A stretch of DNA of 64,000 nucleotides. Source: Alphaproteobacteria bacterium. Its GTDB lineage: Bacteria > Pseudomonadota > Alphaproteobacteria > DSM-16000 > Inquilinaceae. Positions 1-10,111 of this stretch are shown here, piece after piece. Below the pieces are notes generated by a model. It did no database searches, was not told the origin of the DNA, and saw only the letters and a list, made by a program, of their open reading frames with translations. Position 1 is the stretch's first letter. Every line of letters starts with the position of its first letter. Position numbers and translations under genes: made by a program. The stretch covers positions 114,826 to 178,825 of the forward strand of contig JANQIX010000043.1 of the NCBI GenBank assembly GCA_028281925.1, in the 5' to 3' direction.

Positions 1-1
1 C

Positions 2-217
2 TGCCCGCCGCCGGTGGATGTGAGCCACTGGTGTCAGGAACTGGTGACCAAGACCTGCGGCGCGGAAAACCAATGTAGTACTTCCACCGGATGCGATCCC
101 GCCAATCAGCTGCTGGATCTGTTCTGCACTTCCGAAGGCGACGAAAGGGAAGAGATGCTGTTGACCTGCCTGATCAGCCTGCAGGATGAAATCATCTTCC
201 ACCCCTGTGACGGGTAG
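2..217 (+). CDS. C-terminal part of a cysteine-containing hypothetical protein (partial)
   Basis: The frame is open to the left edge and ends at a TAG at 215-217, so this is probably the 3' end of a longer gene. A GTG at position 14 is the only possible start inside the window. The visible ~70 residues contain seven or eight cysteines (in CGAENQC, GCDP, LFC, LLTC, HPC) and an acidic EGDEREE stretch. I recognise no family. It converges with argS, whose stop lies 8 bases downstream. The spaced cysteines would fit a metal-binding or disulfide-bonded domain, but that is inference. Confidence 0.4.
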   Translation, partial: CPPPVDVSHWCQELVTKTCGAENQCSTSTGCDPANQLLDLFCTSEGDEREEMLLTCLISLQDEIIFHPCDG

Positions 218-225
218 GTCGCCCG

Positions 226-1989
226 TCACATCCGCTCAGGCACCTCGATGCCCAGGAGATCGAGCGTGCGCTCGAGTGTGCGGAGCGTCAGCGCCGACAG
301 CGCAAGCTGGGAGGCCTGAACGGCGCGGTCGCTCTCGCTCAGGATGTGGCATGAGGCATAGAACCGGCTGAATGCCTGGGCTGCGGTGTAGGCGAAATCG
401 GCAAGCTCGCTCGGCGCCCGCTTCGCTTCGGCCGACGCCACGGCATCGGGAAAACGGGAGAGCTCCAGCATCAGGTCGCGCTCGATATCCGTCGGCGGTA
501 GGATTTCGCCTGGCTGCGCGCCCTGGTCGGCGGCTTTGCGCAGCAGCGATTTGATGCGCACGGCCGCATATTGCAGATAGGGGCCGGTGCGGCCTTCGAA
601 CCGCATGAAACGATCAAGATCGAAGATGTAATTCGACATCCGCCAGTTGGAGAGATCTGCGAATTTCACGGCGGCTAGGCCGACCATGCGGGCCACCTCC
701 GTCCGCTCCTCCGGCGGATAGTCGGCCGCCAGCCCGGCTTCCGTCAGCCGGGCTTCGGCCTGCTCCGCTGCCGCGCCGATCAGATCCTGCAGCTTCATCA
801 CACCGCCGGCGCGGGTCTTGAACGGACGCCCGTCGAGACCGTTCATGGTGCCGAAGCCGATATGCTCCAGCTGCGCCTTCCCGGCTAGGCCGGCCTTTCT
901 GGCCGCGCGGAACACCTGCTCGAAATGCAGGTGCTGGCGCTGGTCGACCACATAGAGCATCAGATCGGGATCGAAGGACTCGACGCGGTCCACGATTGTC
1001 GCCAGGTCCGTGGTGCCATACATCACGGCACCATCGGACTTCTCCAGGATCAGCGGCGGCACTTCGTGCTTGTCGTCGGCCTCGCCGACCGGCACGACCA
1101 ACGCACCCTCATCACGCTCCGCCAAGGCGATGGCCGTCAGGTGCCCGATCATCGGCGGGATCAGGTCGTTAACGTCTGCCTCGCCCTTGAACAGGTCGAA
1201 GCGGACGCCGAGAGTGCCGAAATCCCGGTCCAGTGCTGCGGTCGAGACATCGATGAAATGGCGCCACAGCGCCCGGTATCCGGGCCGGTGCGCCTGCAGC
1301 GCAGCGGTGGCCGCCCGCGCCTCTTTCAGCCGCTCGGGATCCTCCCGACAGGCGGCTGCGGCGACCGGGTAGAGCTGCTCCAGATCCTCCAGCGTCACTG
1401 GAGAGACATCCGGGTAGGGGCCAGAGTGCCCCTCGTCGAAATAGGGCAGATCGGGCCGCCGGTGCCGGATCTCGCTTATCAGCATGCCCATGGGCAGCCC
1501 CCAGTCGCCCAGATGGACGTCGCTGATGGCGCGATCGCCCAGGAACCGAAAGAGCCGCTGCAGGCTGTCGCCGATGATGGACGCGCGCAAGTGGCCCACA
1601 TGCATTGGCTTGGCCACATTCGGCCCGCCGAAGTCGAGGATCACGGTGAGAGGTTCAGACCGTGCCTGGACACCCAGCCTGTCGTCGGCCGCCGTCGCCG
1701 CAATATGGCTGCCCAGCAACGCATCGGTCAGCGTCAAGTTGATGAAGCCGGGCCCAGCGATCGACACCTCCGCAAACGTGCCGCGGGACCGCAGGGCGCC
1801 TGCGATGTTCTCCGCGATCACACGCGGGGGCTTTCGGGCGAGCTTCGCAGCAGCCAACGCCCCATTGCACTGGAACTGCGAGAGGTCGGGGCGGTCGGAC
1901 ACCTGAGTCCGGCCCAGTTCGGCAGGCAAACCCTCGGCGGCAAAGGCCTGGCCAACGGCCTCCCCGAGAACGCGTGTCAGTGACGGCAT
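226..1989 (-). CDS. argS: Arginyl-tRNA synthetase
   Basis: Charges tRNA-Arg with arginine in the cytoplasm (class I aminoacyl-tRNA synthetase). The 587-residue length is normal for ArgS. The N-terminal Add1 domain is followed by the HIGH-type motif HVGHLRA around residue 130. The second signature region reads KTRAGGVMKL rather than a strict KMSKS, as is usual for ArgS. The C-terminal all-helical anticodon-binding (DALR) domain contains YLQYAAVRIKSLLRKA and ends LLGIEVPERM. It has an ATG start and is the last gene of a long minus-strand run. A roughly 90-base gap separates it from the preceding hydrolase gene. Confidence 0.97.
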   Translation of the reverse strand: MPSLTRVLGEAVGQAFAAEGLPAELGRTQVSDRPDLSQFQCNGALAAAKLARKPPRVIAENIAGALRSRGTFAEVSIAGPGFINLTLTDALLGSHIAATAADDRLGVQARSEPLTVILDFGGPNVAKPMHVGHLRASIIGDSLQRLFRFLGDRAISDVHLGDWGLPMGMLISEIRHRRPDLPYFDEGHSGPYPDVSPVTLEDLEQLYPVAAAACREDPERLKEARAATAALQAHRPGYRALWRHFIDVSTAALDRDFGTLGVRFDLFKGEADVNDLIPPMIGHLTAIALAERDEGALVVPVGEADDKHEVPPLILEKSDGAVMYGTTDLATIVDRVESFDPDLMLYVVDQRQHLHFEQVFRAARKAGLAGKAQLEHIGFGTMNGLDGRPFKTRAGGVMKLQDLIGAAAEQAEARLTEAGLAADYPPEERTEVARMVGLAAVKFADLSNWRMSNYIFDLDRFMRFEGRTGPYLQYAAVRIKSLLRKAADQGAQPGEILPPTDIERDLMLELSRFPDAVASAEAKRAPSELADFAYTAAQAFSRFYASCHILSESDRAVQASQLALSALTLRTLERTLDLLGIEVPERM

Positions 1990-2078
1990 TGTCTCTTCAT
2001 CACAGCGGGTCGACTGCGCCGGTCAAGCCCGGCGCGGGCGGGGTATAGCCCGGCGGCTGTCCGTCTGTCGACGCACCA

Positions 2079-2993
2079 TCAGACACCGATGCCGTCGAGG
2101 AAGTCGTCGACCGCACGCCAACACTGCGCACGGATGGCGTCGCGCTCTCGCAGGATCTCATGCGCACTCTCGGCGAGATGCAGAATCCGCGCATTGGGAA
2201 GCCTGCTGGCGACCCGCGAAACCGCTGTATTGCGAACAACGCGGTCACCGCCGGCAACAGCGATCAGAAGCGGAGGCACCGCCCGTTGCGCAAGATCCGG
2301 GCCGTTCAGGTGACGGATCGACCGCATCGCCGCATCCAGCCATCCCCAGGTAACACCGCCGAGGCGCACATCCGGCATCACCTCAAGGTATCGCCGATGT
2401 TCCTCGAAGCGGTTCCGGTCGGTCGTCAGCGGATTGCCATCGAACCCGAGATCCGTGATCCCGCGATCCGCCTGGCCGATCGCATAGGTTCGCGAGAGGC
2501 CCAGCCCGGCGGCCGATCGGGCAATCACGGCCATCAGGGCCGCCTGTGTCCGGCTCTGCCCAAGCCCGAGCATCGGCGCCAGCAGGACACCGGCGGCGAT
2601 CCGCGGTCCGTCTTCTGCGCCCTGCGCCGTCAGGTAGCGCAAGGCCAGATGGGCTCCGACGGAATGCGCCAAGACCCAGATCGGCTGGGCCGCGCCAGCG
2701 CCTTCCATCCAGGCCAGCGCGCCGCGAAGATCGTGCAGGTAGTCCTCGAACCGGCCGACATGGCCCTTCAGCCGGTTGTCCAGCAACCGCGAGGACAGCC
2801 CCTGCCCTCGCCAGTCGAAGGCGAAGACGTGGAAACGGCGCGCAATCAAGTCGCGCGCCGTTTCCTCATACTTCTCCAGAAACTCCGTGCGCCCCTGCAA
2901 GAGCAGCACGGACCCCCGCGCAGCCTGCGGACCCGGCCAGTGGCCGAGGCGAAGCGTTACGCCGTCGCCGACGTCAACGAACGCGGTCCGCAA
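2079..2993 (-). CDS. Alpha/beta hydrolase, lysophospholipase (PldB-like)
   Basis: A 304-residue alpha/beta-hydrolase. LLLQGRTEFLEKYEE and FDWRGQGLSSR match the monoglyceride lipase/lysophospholipase L2 group. The nucleophile elbow is AHSVGAHLALRY (Ser in H-S-V-G). The acid and base would come from AGGDRVV and the SAHEIL near the C-terminus. No signal peptide is seen, so it is probably cytoplasmic or membrane-associated. It lies in the same frame as ppdK, directly beyond the ppdK stop (TGA at 3032-3030). The only canonical start between is a TTG at 2993, preceded by a weak GAG, so initiation may depend on coupling with ppdK. The substrate is not known. Confidence 0.85.
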   Translation of the reverse strand: MRTAFVDVGDGVTLRLGHWPGPQAARGSVLLLQGRTEFLEKYEETARDLIARRFHVFAFDWRGQGLSSRLLDNRLKGHVGRFEDYLHDLRGALAWMEGAGAAQPIWVLAHSVGAHLALRYLTAQGAEDGPRIAAGVLLAPMLGLGQSRTQAALMAVIARSAAGLGLSRTYAIGQADRGITDLGFDGNPLTTDRNRFEEHRRYLEVMPDVRLGGVTWGWLDAAMRSIRHLNGPDLAQRAVPPLLIAVAGGDRVVRNTAVSRVASRLPNARILHLAESAHEILRERDAIRAQCWRAVDDFLDGIGV

Positions 2994-3029
2994 GGCAACT
3001 CGGGCGCGCCCAACGGCCGTCCCGCCGGC

Positions 3030-5705
3030 TCAGGCGTCCAGTTCGCGCTCGTCCAGCGCTGCCTGGGCCGCCGACAGACGGGCGATCGGCACGCGATAGG
3101 GCGAGCATGAGACGTAGTCGAGATGGACGGTCTCGCAGAACCGAACCGACGCAGGATCGCCGCCATGCTCGCCGCAGATGCCGAGCTTGATCTGGGTACG
3201 GGTCTCCCGGCCGCGTTCCGCCGCCAGCTGGATCAGCTCACCCACACCGGACTGATCGATCGTCACGAACGGATCGTTGTCCAGCACACCGTGGCCGATA
3301 TAGTCAGGCAGGAAGTGCGCGGAGTCGTCGCGGCTGATGCCGAAGGTCGTCTGCGTCAGGTCGTTGGTGCCGAAGCTGAAGAACTCCGCCGTTTCGGCCA
3401 GGTCTCCGGCACGCAGCGCGGCCCGGGGCAGCTCGATCATCGTGCCGACCAGATAGGTGAACTCCACCCCGCTTTCCTTGATCACCTCTTGTGCGGTGCG
3501 GTCGATCACGTCCTTCAGCAGGTCCAACTCTTTCTTTGAGAAGGCGAGCGGGATCATCACTTCAGCGACGATGGTGTCGCCCGTTTCTTTGCGGACCTGG
3601 GCCACCGCTTCGAAAATGGCGCGGGCCTGCATCTCGTAAATTTCCGGATAGGTGACGCCCAGCCGGCAGCCGCGATGGCCCAGCATGGGGTTCGCCTCCG
3701 CCAGTTGGCCGGACCGTTGCCGCACCTTCGGCACATCCACGCCGGCGGCCTTGGCCACGACATCCATGTCCGCGTCGGTCTTCGGCAGGAACTCGTGCAG
3801 CGGCGGGTCGAGGAGACGCACCGTCACCGGGAACCCGGTCATGATCTTGAACAGGTCGACGAAGTCCTGCCGCTGTACCGGCAACAGGTCCGACAGGGCC
3901 GCCCGCCGTTCCGCCTCGCTGTCGGCCAGGATCATGCGCCGGACCGTGGTGATGCGGTCGCCTTCGAAGAACATGTGCTCCGTCCGGCAGAGGCCAATGC
4001 CTTCGGCACCGAACTCGCGCGCCGTCTTGGCATCGAGCGGCGTTTCCGCGTTGGCGCGCACCCGCATACGGCGAAGATCGTCCGCCCAGCCCATCAAGGT
4101 GGCGAAATCGCCCGACAGCTCCGGCTGGATGGTCGGCACCTGACCGAGCATCACCTCGCCCTTGCTGCCGTCCAGCGTGATGATGTCACCGGCCCGAAGC
4201 GTCTGCCCGCCGGCATGCACCGTGCCGCCCTTGAAGTCGATATGGATATCGCCGGCACCGGCCACGCAGGGCCGGCCCATGCCGCGGGCGACGACGGCCG
4301 CATGGCTGGTCATGCCGCCGCGGGTGGTCAGAATGCCGACAGCCGCGTGCATGCCGTGGATATCTTCCGGGCTGGTCTCTTCGCGCACGAGAACGACCGT
4401 CTCGCCCTTGTTGGCCTGGGCTTCCGCCTCGTCAGCGGTCAGCACGATCTTGCCCGAGGCCGCACCGGGCGAGGCCGGCAGTCCGTGGCCGATGATGTTG
4501 CGTTCGGCCTTCGGGTCCAGGGTCGGGTGCAGCAGCTGGTCGAGCGAGGCCGGGTCGACGCGACGCACCGCCTCTTTCTTGTCGATCAGCCCTTCCTGGC
4601 ACATCTCCACGGCGATCTTCAGGGCCGCCGGGGCTGTACGCTTGCCGTTGCGCGTCTGCAGGATGTAGAGCGTGTTGCTTTCGATGGTGAACTCGAGATC
4701 CTGCATCTCTCGGTAGTGATCTTCCAGCTTCAGCCGGTACTCGTGCAGCTGGTTGTAGAGGTCCGGCATGACCTCTTGCATGGTCGGCAGATCGACACCG
4801 CTCTTGGCTGCGGCGATCTTATTGATCGGCTGCGGCGTGCGGATGCCGGCCACCACGTCTTCGCCTTGCGCGTTGACCAAGTATTCGCCGTAGAACTGGT
4901 TGTCGCCGGTTGAGGGGTCGCGGGTGAAAGCAACGCCGGTCGCGCAATCCTGCCCCATGTTGCCGAACACCATGGTCTGCACGTTGACCGCGGTGCCCCA
5001 GCTGGCCGGAAGGCCGTGCAGACGACGATAGGTAATGGCGCGCTGGTTCATCCACGAGCCGAAGACGGCGCCGATGCCGCCCCACAACTGCTCATGCGGA
5101 TCCGTCGGGAAACTGCTGCCGAGTTGCTTCTGCACGACCTCTTTGTAGAGCTCGACGACCGTCTGCCAGTCTTCCGCCGTCATGTCGGTGTCGAGATTGT
5201 AGCCGCGCTCGCGCTTGGCCGTATCCAGCACGTCTTCGAAGTGGTGCATCTCCACGCCGAGCACGACGTTGGAATACATCTGAATGAAGCGGCGATAGGA
5301 GTCATAGGCAAACCGCGCATCTCCAGTCGTATTGACTAGGCCATGCACCGTGCTGTCGTTGAGACCGAGGTTCAGAACCGTGTCCATCATGCCGGGCATG
5401 GACGCGCGCGCGCCAGACCGCACCGACAACAAGAGGGGATCGCCCGGGTCGCCGAACAGCTTCTTGTTCTGCTGCTCCAGCCACTGCACCGCCTCGCGGA
5501 TCTGGTCGGCGAAGTCGTCGGGATACTGACGGCCGTGATCGTAGAAATAGGTGCAGACTTCGGTAGTCGCCGTGAATCCGGCCGGCACCGGCAGCCCGAT
5601 GCGGCACATTTCCGCCAGGTTGGCACCCTTGCCGCCAAGCAGGTTCTTCATGTCGGCGCGCCCGTCGGCGGTGCCGCCACCGAACTTGTAGACCCACTTC
5701 GTCAT
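3030..5705 (-). CDS. ppdK: Pyruvate, phosphate dikinase
   Basis: Interconverts pyruvate + ATP + Pi with phosphoenolpyruvate + AMP + PPi. The open frame runs upstream to 5819. I place the start at the ATG at 5705 because it follows a GGGAG ribosome site and gives the family N-terminus MTKWVYKFGGG; the product is then about 891 residues. Seen in order: the nucleotide-binding domain (GGKGANLAEM, GLPVPAGFT), the phosphohistidine swivelling domain with GGMTSHAAVVARGMG (the His of TSHAA is the phosphate carrier), and the C-terminal PEP/pyruvate TIM barrel ending with GTNDLTQTTFG and GICGEHGGDP. It lies downstream of glyS, a usual order in Rhodospirillales-like genomes. Confidence 0.97.
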   Translation of the reverse strand: MTKWVYKFGGGTADGRADMKNLLGGKGANLAEMCRIGLPVPAGFTATTEVCTYFYDHGRQYPDDFADQIREAVQWLEQQNKKLFGDPGDPLLLSVRSGARASMPGMMDTVLNLGLNDSTVHGLVNTTGDARFAYDSYRRFIQMYSNVVLGVEMHHFEDVLDTAKRERGYNLDTDMTAEDWQTVVELYKEVVQKQLGSSFPTDPHEQLWGGIGAVFGSWMNQRAITYRRLHGLPASWGTAVNVQTMVFGNMGQDCATGVAFTRDPSTGDNQFYGEYLVNAQGEDVVAGIRTPQPINKIAAAKSGVDLPTMQEVMPDLYNQLHEYRLKLEDHYREMQDLEFTIESNTLYILQTRNGKRTAPAALKIAVEMCQEGLIDKKEAVRRVDPASLDQLLHPTLDPKAERNIIGHGLPASPGAASGKIVLTADEAEAQANKGETVVLVREETSPEDIHGMHAAVGILTTRGGMTSHAAVVARGMGRPCVAGAGDIHIDFKGGTVHAGGQTLRAGDIITLDGSKGEVMLGQVPTIQPELSGDFATLMGWADDLRRMRVRANAETPLDAKTAREFGAEGIGLCRTEHMFFEGDRITTVRRMILADSEAERRAALSDLLPVQRQDFVDLFKIMTGFPVTVRLLDPPLHEFLPKTDADMDVVAKAAGVDVPKVRQRSGQLAEANPMLGHRGCRLGVTYPEIYEMQARAIFEAVAQVRKETGDTIVAEVMIPLAFSKKELDLLKDVIDRTAQEVIKESGVEFTYLVGTMIELPRAALRAGDLAETAEFFSFGTNDLTQTTFGISRDDSAHFLPDYIGHGVLDNDPFVTIDQSGVGELIQLAAERGRETRTQIKLGICGEHGGDPASVRFCETVHLDYVSCSPYRVPIARLSAAQAALDERELDA

Positions 5706-5857
5706 ATCCCCGTCTCCCTCGACGCGTTCCCAATAAGGAATGAAGCCGCGCCAAGGCCGGCGCGCCCGAACGTTGCCGACTCTAGTCCGTCCGACAACCC
5801 AGGCGTTGACATGGCTCAATGCAGTGCGGACGAGCCGGCAATGGGCGCAGCCGGGCG

Positions 5858-7942
5858 CTACCCTTCGACGCGGGAGAAATCGGCGACGCTGTTCATAGTG
5901 TCGGTGATCGCCTGCAAAAGGGCCAGACGGTTGCGCCTAAGGTCGGTGTCTTCGGCATTGACCGTCACCTGGTCGAAGAAGGCGTCAATGGGCGCTCGCA
6001 GGCGGGCCAGCGCGGACATGGCGCCGGCGAAATCCATCGCGCTGATCCGGTCGGCCACATCGGTGCTGGCCCGCGCCAGGGCATCGGCGACCTGACGCTC
6101 CTCCGCCTGCGTAAAGCCAGTCGGGTTCGGCGTACCATAGCCGTCGGCGCCGTCCTTCTTGGCTTCGATCCGCACGATATTGCCGGCCCGGCGGTACCCC
6201 GTCAGCAGGTTGGCGCCATCGTCGCTGGTCAACAGGTCTTCCAGGGCCGAAACCCGGTCGAGCAACTGCACCAGATCGTCGACCCCGAGGGCGAACACGG
6301 CATCGATCAGGTCGTGCCGCACCCCCTTGTCCCGCAAGCTGACCTTCAGCCTGTCGGCCAGGAAGGCCAGGATGTCGTTCGCAACTGTGGCCGGCTTCAG
6401 ATCGTCAACCACGGCCGCATAGTGGCCAATGGCCTCGCTCAGAAAGTCTCGCAGCGGAAGGTCGAGCCGGTTTTCCAGGATCAGGCGGATGACGCCCAGC
6501 GCTGCACGGCGCAAGGCGAAGGGATCGCGGCTCCCGGTGGGCTTTTCGTCGATCGCGAAGAACCCGGCCAGCGTGTCGACCTTGTCAGCCAGCGCGACTG
6601 CGATGGATAGCGACGCGCTCGGGCAATCATCGCCCGGTCCCAGCGGCGCATAGTGCTGAGCGATCGCCTCGGCGATCGCCGGCGGCATCCCCTGCCCCAA
6701 AGCGTAGTAGCGGCCCATGACGCCCTGAAGCTCAGGGAACTCGCCGACCATGCCGGTGACGAGATCGGCCTTGCAGAGCGCTGCAGCATGGCCAGCCGCC
6801 TCGGGGTCGGCGTCGGCGATGCGGCCGGCGATGGTGCGTGATAGCGCGCCGACGCGGACCACCTTCTCCGCCATGCTGCCGAGCCTGGCGTGGAAAATGA
6901 TGCTGCCGAGCTTGCCGGCATGGGTTTCCAACGGCGTCTTGCGGTCCTGATCCCAGAAGAATTTTGCATCGGCCAGGCGGGCGCGCAGCACGCGCTCATT
7001 GCCGGCGACGACTGCAGCACCGCCGTCTTGCGTCTCGGTATTGGCGACCACAATGAAGCGTGGCGCCAGCGTTCCGTCCGGCTTGCGGCAGGCGAAGTAT
7101 TTCTGATGGGTGCGCATGGAGGTCGTCAGGACCTCTTGCGGGACCTCCATGAACACGTCGTCGATCCGGCCCATCAGCACGATCGGCCATTCGACGAGAC
7201 CTGCGACCTCCTCCGCCAGGCCATCGTCCTCGACAAGGCTCAGCCCCTCCTCCTCCGCCCGCTGGCGGGACTTGTTGAGGATGGCGGACTTGCGCCTGTC
7301 GCGGTCCAGCATCACGCTGGCGTCCACCAGCTTCTGCGCATAGTCGGCATAGTCCACGACCCGGACGATCTCAGGCGCCAGGAAGCGGTGTCCCTGCGTC
7401 TCGGCGCCATAGGCCAGGCTCAGGTGTTCGTCCGGCTGGAAGGCGCCGGGCAGCGGTTTCCCGTCGAACAGGGCGAGCACGCGGTGCAGCGGCCGCACCC
7501 ATCGGAACGTGCTCTCGCCCCAGCGCATGCTCTTCGGCCATGGGAAGCCGGTCAGCACGCGCGCCACGACGTCAGCCAGTACTTCAGGCGCCGGCCGGCC
7601 GGGCCGGTTGACCACGGCGAACCAAGCGCGGCCCTTGCCCGTGTCGCGCAGTTCGCACTGATCCAGCGCCACGCCGGCAGATCTGAGGAATCCGTCCAGC
7701 GCCGCCTGCGGCGCGCCTTCGCGCGGGCCCTTGCGCTCCTCGCTCAGATCGGGTTGGACCGCGGGCACACCGTCGGCGGCGAAGGTCAGCCGGCGCGGCG
7801 TGACGAAGGTGCGGGCACTGGCCGGCGCCAGACGTTCGGCCGCGAGCGCCTCGCCCATCAGCCGCGCCAGGTCATCGGCGGCACGCGCCTGCATGCGCGC
7901 CGGGATCTCTTCGGAAAACAGCTCCAGCAGAAACTCGGCCAT
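5858..7942 (-). CDS. glyS: Glycyl-tRNA synthetase beta subunit
   Basis: The beta chain of the bacterial alpha2-beta2 glycyl-tRNA synthetase, responsible for tRNA recognition. The frame is open to 8083, but the family N-terminus MAEFLLELFSEEIPARM begins at the ATG at 7942. That gives 694 residues, the normal size. Typical segments seen are TPRRLTF, KSMRWG, MRTHQKYFA, LADAKFFWDQD, HARLGSM and the HD-like/DALR-type C-terminus. It starts five bases after the glyQ stop, so the two are co-transcribed and probably translationally coupled. Confidence 0.97.
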   Translation of the reverse strand: MAEFLLELFSEEIPARMQARAADDLARLMGEALAAERLAPASARTFVTPRRLTFAADGVPAVQPDLSEERKGPREGAPQAALDGFLRSAGVALDQCELRDTGKGRAWFAVVNRPGRPAPEVLADVVARVLTGFPWPKSMRWGESTFRWVRPLHRVLALFDGKPLPGAFQPDEHLSLAYGAETQGHRFLAPEIVRVVDYADYAQKLVDASVMLDRDRRKSAILNKSRQRAEEEGLSLVEDDGLAEEVAGLVEWPIVLMGRIDDVFMEVPQEVLTTSMRTHQKYFACRKPDGTLAPRFIVVANTETQDGGAAVVAGNERVLRARLADAKFFWDQDRKTPLETHAGKLGSIIFHARLGSMAEKVVRVGALSRTIAGRIADADPEAAGHAAALCKADLVTGMVGEFPELQGVMGRYYALGQGMPPAIAEAIAQHYAPLGPGDDCPSASLSIAVALADKVDTLAGFFAIDEKPTGSRDPFALRRAALGVIRLILENRLDLPLRDFLSEAIGHYAAVVDDLKPATVANDILAFLADRLKVSLRDKGVRHDLIDAVFALGVDDLVQLLDRVSALEDLLTSDDGANLLTGYRRAGNIVRIEAKKDGADGYGTPNPTGFTQAEERQVADALARASTDVADRISAMDFAGAMSALARLRAPIDAFFDQVTVNAEDTDLRRNRLALLQAITDTMNSVADFSRVEG

Positions 7943-7947
7943 GGCTG

Positions 7948-8841
7948 CTACGCCGCCTCCAGCCACATCTCGCAACAGGCGCGCGCCAGGTCGCGGACGC
8001 GGCCGATATAGGCGGCACGCTCCACCACGCTGATCACACCGCGGGCGTCGAGCAGATTGAACAGATGGCTCGCCTTGATGCACTGGTCATAGGCCGGCAG
8101 CGCCAGGCGATGGCCGATCAGCGACTGGCACGCCGTTTCCGCATCGGCGAAGTGGCGCAGCAACGCGTCGGTATCCGCGTGCTCGAAATTGTAGGCGGAG
8201 TACTCCCGCTCCGCCCGATGGAAGACATCGCGATAGGTCTTCCGCCCCGGCCCTGCCGGATCGTTGAAGGGCAGGTCGTAGATGCTCTCTTTGCCCAGCA
8301 CATACATGGCAATGCGTTCCAGGCCGTAGGTCAGCTCCAACGGCACGGGATCGCATTCGATGCCGCCGACCTGCTGGAAATAGGTGTACTGCGTCACCTC
8401 CATCCCGTCGCACCAGACCTCCCAGCCCAGCCCCCAGGCACCCAAGGTTGGGCTTTCCCAGTCATCCTCGACGAAGCGGATGTCGTGCAACGCCGGGTCG
8501 ATGCCCAGCGCATAGAGGCTCTGCAGATAAAGACCCTGGCTATCGGCCGGCGACGGCTTCATCAGCACCTGGAACTGGTAATAGTGCTGCAGCCGGTTCG
8601 GATTTTCGCCATAGCGGCCGTCGGTCGGCCGCCGCGAGGGCTGGACATAGGCGCAGTTCCACGTGTGCTCCGGCCCCAGCGAACGCAACGTGGTGGCCGG
8701 ATGGAAGGTGCCTGCACCCACCTCCATGTCGAAGGGCTGCAGGATCACACAGCCCTGCGCAGCCCAGAAGGTCTGCAGCCTCAGGATGACGTCCTGAAAC
8801 GACGTCGGCGGTGGGCTCACCGTCACCATGGGGTCGTCCAA
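7948..8841 (-). CDS. glyQ: Glycyl-tRNA synthetase alpha subunit
   Basis: The catalytic alpha chain of heterotetrameric glycyl-tRNA synthetase (class II fold). The start of the core, [19 protein letters not shown] followed by [18 protein letters not shown], is diagnostic. So are [32 protein letters not shown] and [18 protein letters not shown]. The product is 297 residues from 8841; a second in-frame ATG four codons later (8829) is an alternative start. It is followed immediately by glyS. Confidence 0.97.
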   Translation of the reverse strand: MDDPMVTVSPPPTSFQDVILRLQTFWAAQGCVILQPFDMEVGAGTFHPATTLRSLGPEHTWNCAYVQPSRRPTDGRYGENPNRLQHYYQFQVLMKPSPADSQGLYLQSLYALGIDPALHDIRFVEDDWESPTLGAWGLGWEVWCDGMEVTQYTYFQQVGGIECDPVPLELTYGLERIAMYVLGKESIYDLPFNDPAGPGRKTYRDVFHRAEREYSAYNFEHADTDALLRHFADAETACQSLIGHRLALPAYDQCIKASHLFNLLDARGVISVVERAAYIGRVRDLARACCEMWLEAA

Positions 8842-8922
8842 GCCGGCTTATGGGGTCAAGGGTACCGGCGGCGGACCGCCGGCCGGCCGAACGCTACTGC
8901 GCCGCACCCGGTGTGGCAACCG

Positions 8923-9147
8923 TCAGCGGCGCGGGCAGTCGTTGCGATCGCAGGCACGGGCCACGAAGACACCGCAGACCGTGCACTTCTGGAGGTCTTC
9001 GCTCTCCAGTTGCCGCCTGTCCTCTTCCGCCGAGGTGCGGCGCCGATTCTCCGCGCGGACACGGTTGACCGAGCCGATCAGCCGAAACGCCGCCAGCACG
9101 GCGACGATGATCAGCGCGAGGGTGAGCAGCTTGGGCAGGCTGAACAT
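8923..9147 (-). CDS. Small membrane protein with C-terminal four-cysteine motif
   Basis: A 74-residue protein. An N-terminal hydrophobic helix (residues ~5-27) is followed by a charged, probably helical linker rich in Arg/Glu. The C-terminus holds CTVCGVFVARACDRNDC, a CxxC...CxxxxC pattern that suggests a small zinc-binding site. It lies between the S49 peptidase gene and glyQ in the minus-strand run. The position fits a conserved accessory gene, but no function can be assigned from sequence. Confidence 0.7.
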   Translation of the reverse strand: MFSLPKLLTLALIIVAVLAAFRLIGSVNRVRAENRRRTSAEEDRRQLESEDLQKCTVCGVFVARACDRNDCPRR

Positions 9148-9186
9148 TCAGGCAGTTCCCAAAAGAGGCGCGGGTCCGGTCAGAGG

Positions 9187-10035
9187 CTAGAGGCCATAGC
9201 GCGCCCAGGCCAGCCGCTCTTCCACAGCCGCCAGCGCGCTGTCGACGATCGCACCGCCATCGACCGACTGCGTGAGCGACAGCCGGCGACGCAGCCAGCC
9301 CTTCTCCGCGCCCACCACACGCAGGCGCACCTTGTCGCCGAACTTCTCCCGCAGAGTCGGGCGCAGATGGCCGATACCGTCGACCAGGCCGTGGCTGAGG
9401 GCCGTCTGACCGGTCCAGAACTGGCCCTCGAACAGCTCATCGTCTTCGCCTTTGAGCCGGCCGCCACGCCGCGAGTTCACGAAGCCGCGGAAGCTGCCAT
9501 GCATTTCATCCTGGATGCCGCGCAGGATGGCCACATCCTCATCCCGCTCCGGCTTGAACGGGTCCAGGATCGACTTGCGCGCGCCCGCGGTGTGCACGCG
9601 CCGCTCAATGCCATAGCGGGCGATCAACTCGTGCAGGCCGAAACCGGCGCTGATCACGCCGATGGACCCGACGATGGAATTGGCATCGGCGTAGATCTCG
9701 TCGGCCGCACAGGCCAGCCAATAGCCGCCGGACGCCGCGACATCCTCCACGAAGGCGTAGACCGGGACCTCTTTCTCCTCAGCGAGATCGCGGACGCGTC
9801 GGGCGATCAGAGAGGACTGGACCGGGGACCCGCCGGGCGAGTTGATGGCCAGCGCGACCGCCTTCACCTTCGGCAGCGAAAACGCGCGCTGCAGCGGGCC
9901 GGCCAGCGCCGTCAGCGTCAGACCGCGCCGCAGGCCGATATCCTGCCCGATCACACCGGTCAGCCGCACCACGGCAACGACGGGTCGGGGGTGGCGCACC
10001 CGCTCAAGCGTAACGATGTCCCCAATCCGCGACAA
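9187..10035 (-). CDS. S49 family serine peptidase (SppA/SohB-like)
   Basis: A 282-residue single-domain signal-peptide-peptidase-like protein of the ClpP/crotonase fold. NSPGGSPVQSSLIARR carries the oxyanion-hole region. VEDVAASGGYWLACAADEIYA carries the nucleophile Ser (in A-S-G-G-Y), and GSIGVISAGFGLHELI follows. No clear N-terminal membrane anchor is present, so it may be a cytoplasmic or soluble homologue rather than the anchored SppA. The start is a TTG at 10035 with a strong GGAGGG six to seven bases upstream. It follows the methyltransferase gene in the same direction. Confidence 0.88.
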   Translation of the reverse strand: MSRIGDIVTLERVRHPRPVVAVVRLTGVIGQDIGLRRGLTLTALAGPLQRAFSLPKVKAVALAINSPGGSPVQSSLIARRVRDLAEEKEVPVYAFVEDVAASGGYWLACAADEIYADANSIVGSIGVISAGFGLHELIARYGIERRVHTAGARKSILDPFKPERDEDVAILRGIQDEMHGSFRGFVNSRRGGRLKGEDDELFEGQFWTGQTALSHGLVDGIGHLRPTLREKFGDKVRLRVVGAEKGWLRRRLSLTQSVDGGAIVDSALAAVEERLAWARYGL

Positions 10036-10111
10036 ACCGGTCCCTCCGTTCGATGCCCCGCTGGAGGGCCGCCCGCCCTCTAGATAAGGATGTTGCGGGC
10101 TTTATCCAGGA

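Noticed and set aside
925..1983. A 352-codon plus-strand frame opposite argS
   Set aside because: Antisense shadow of a GC-rich gene; Arg/Gln/His-rich translation without motifs, while argS is unmistakable.
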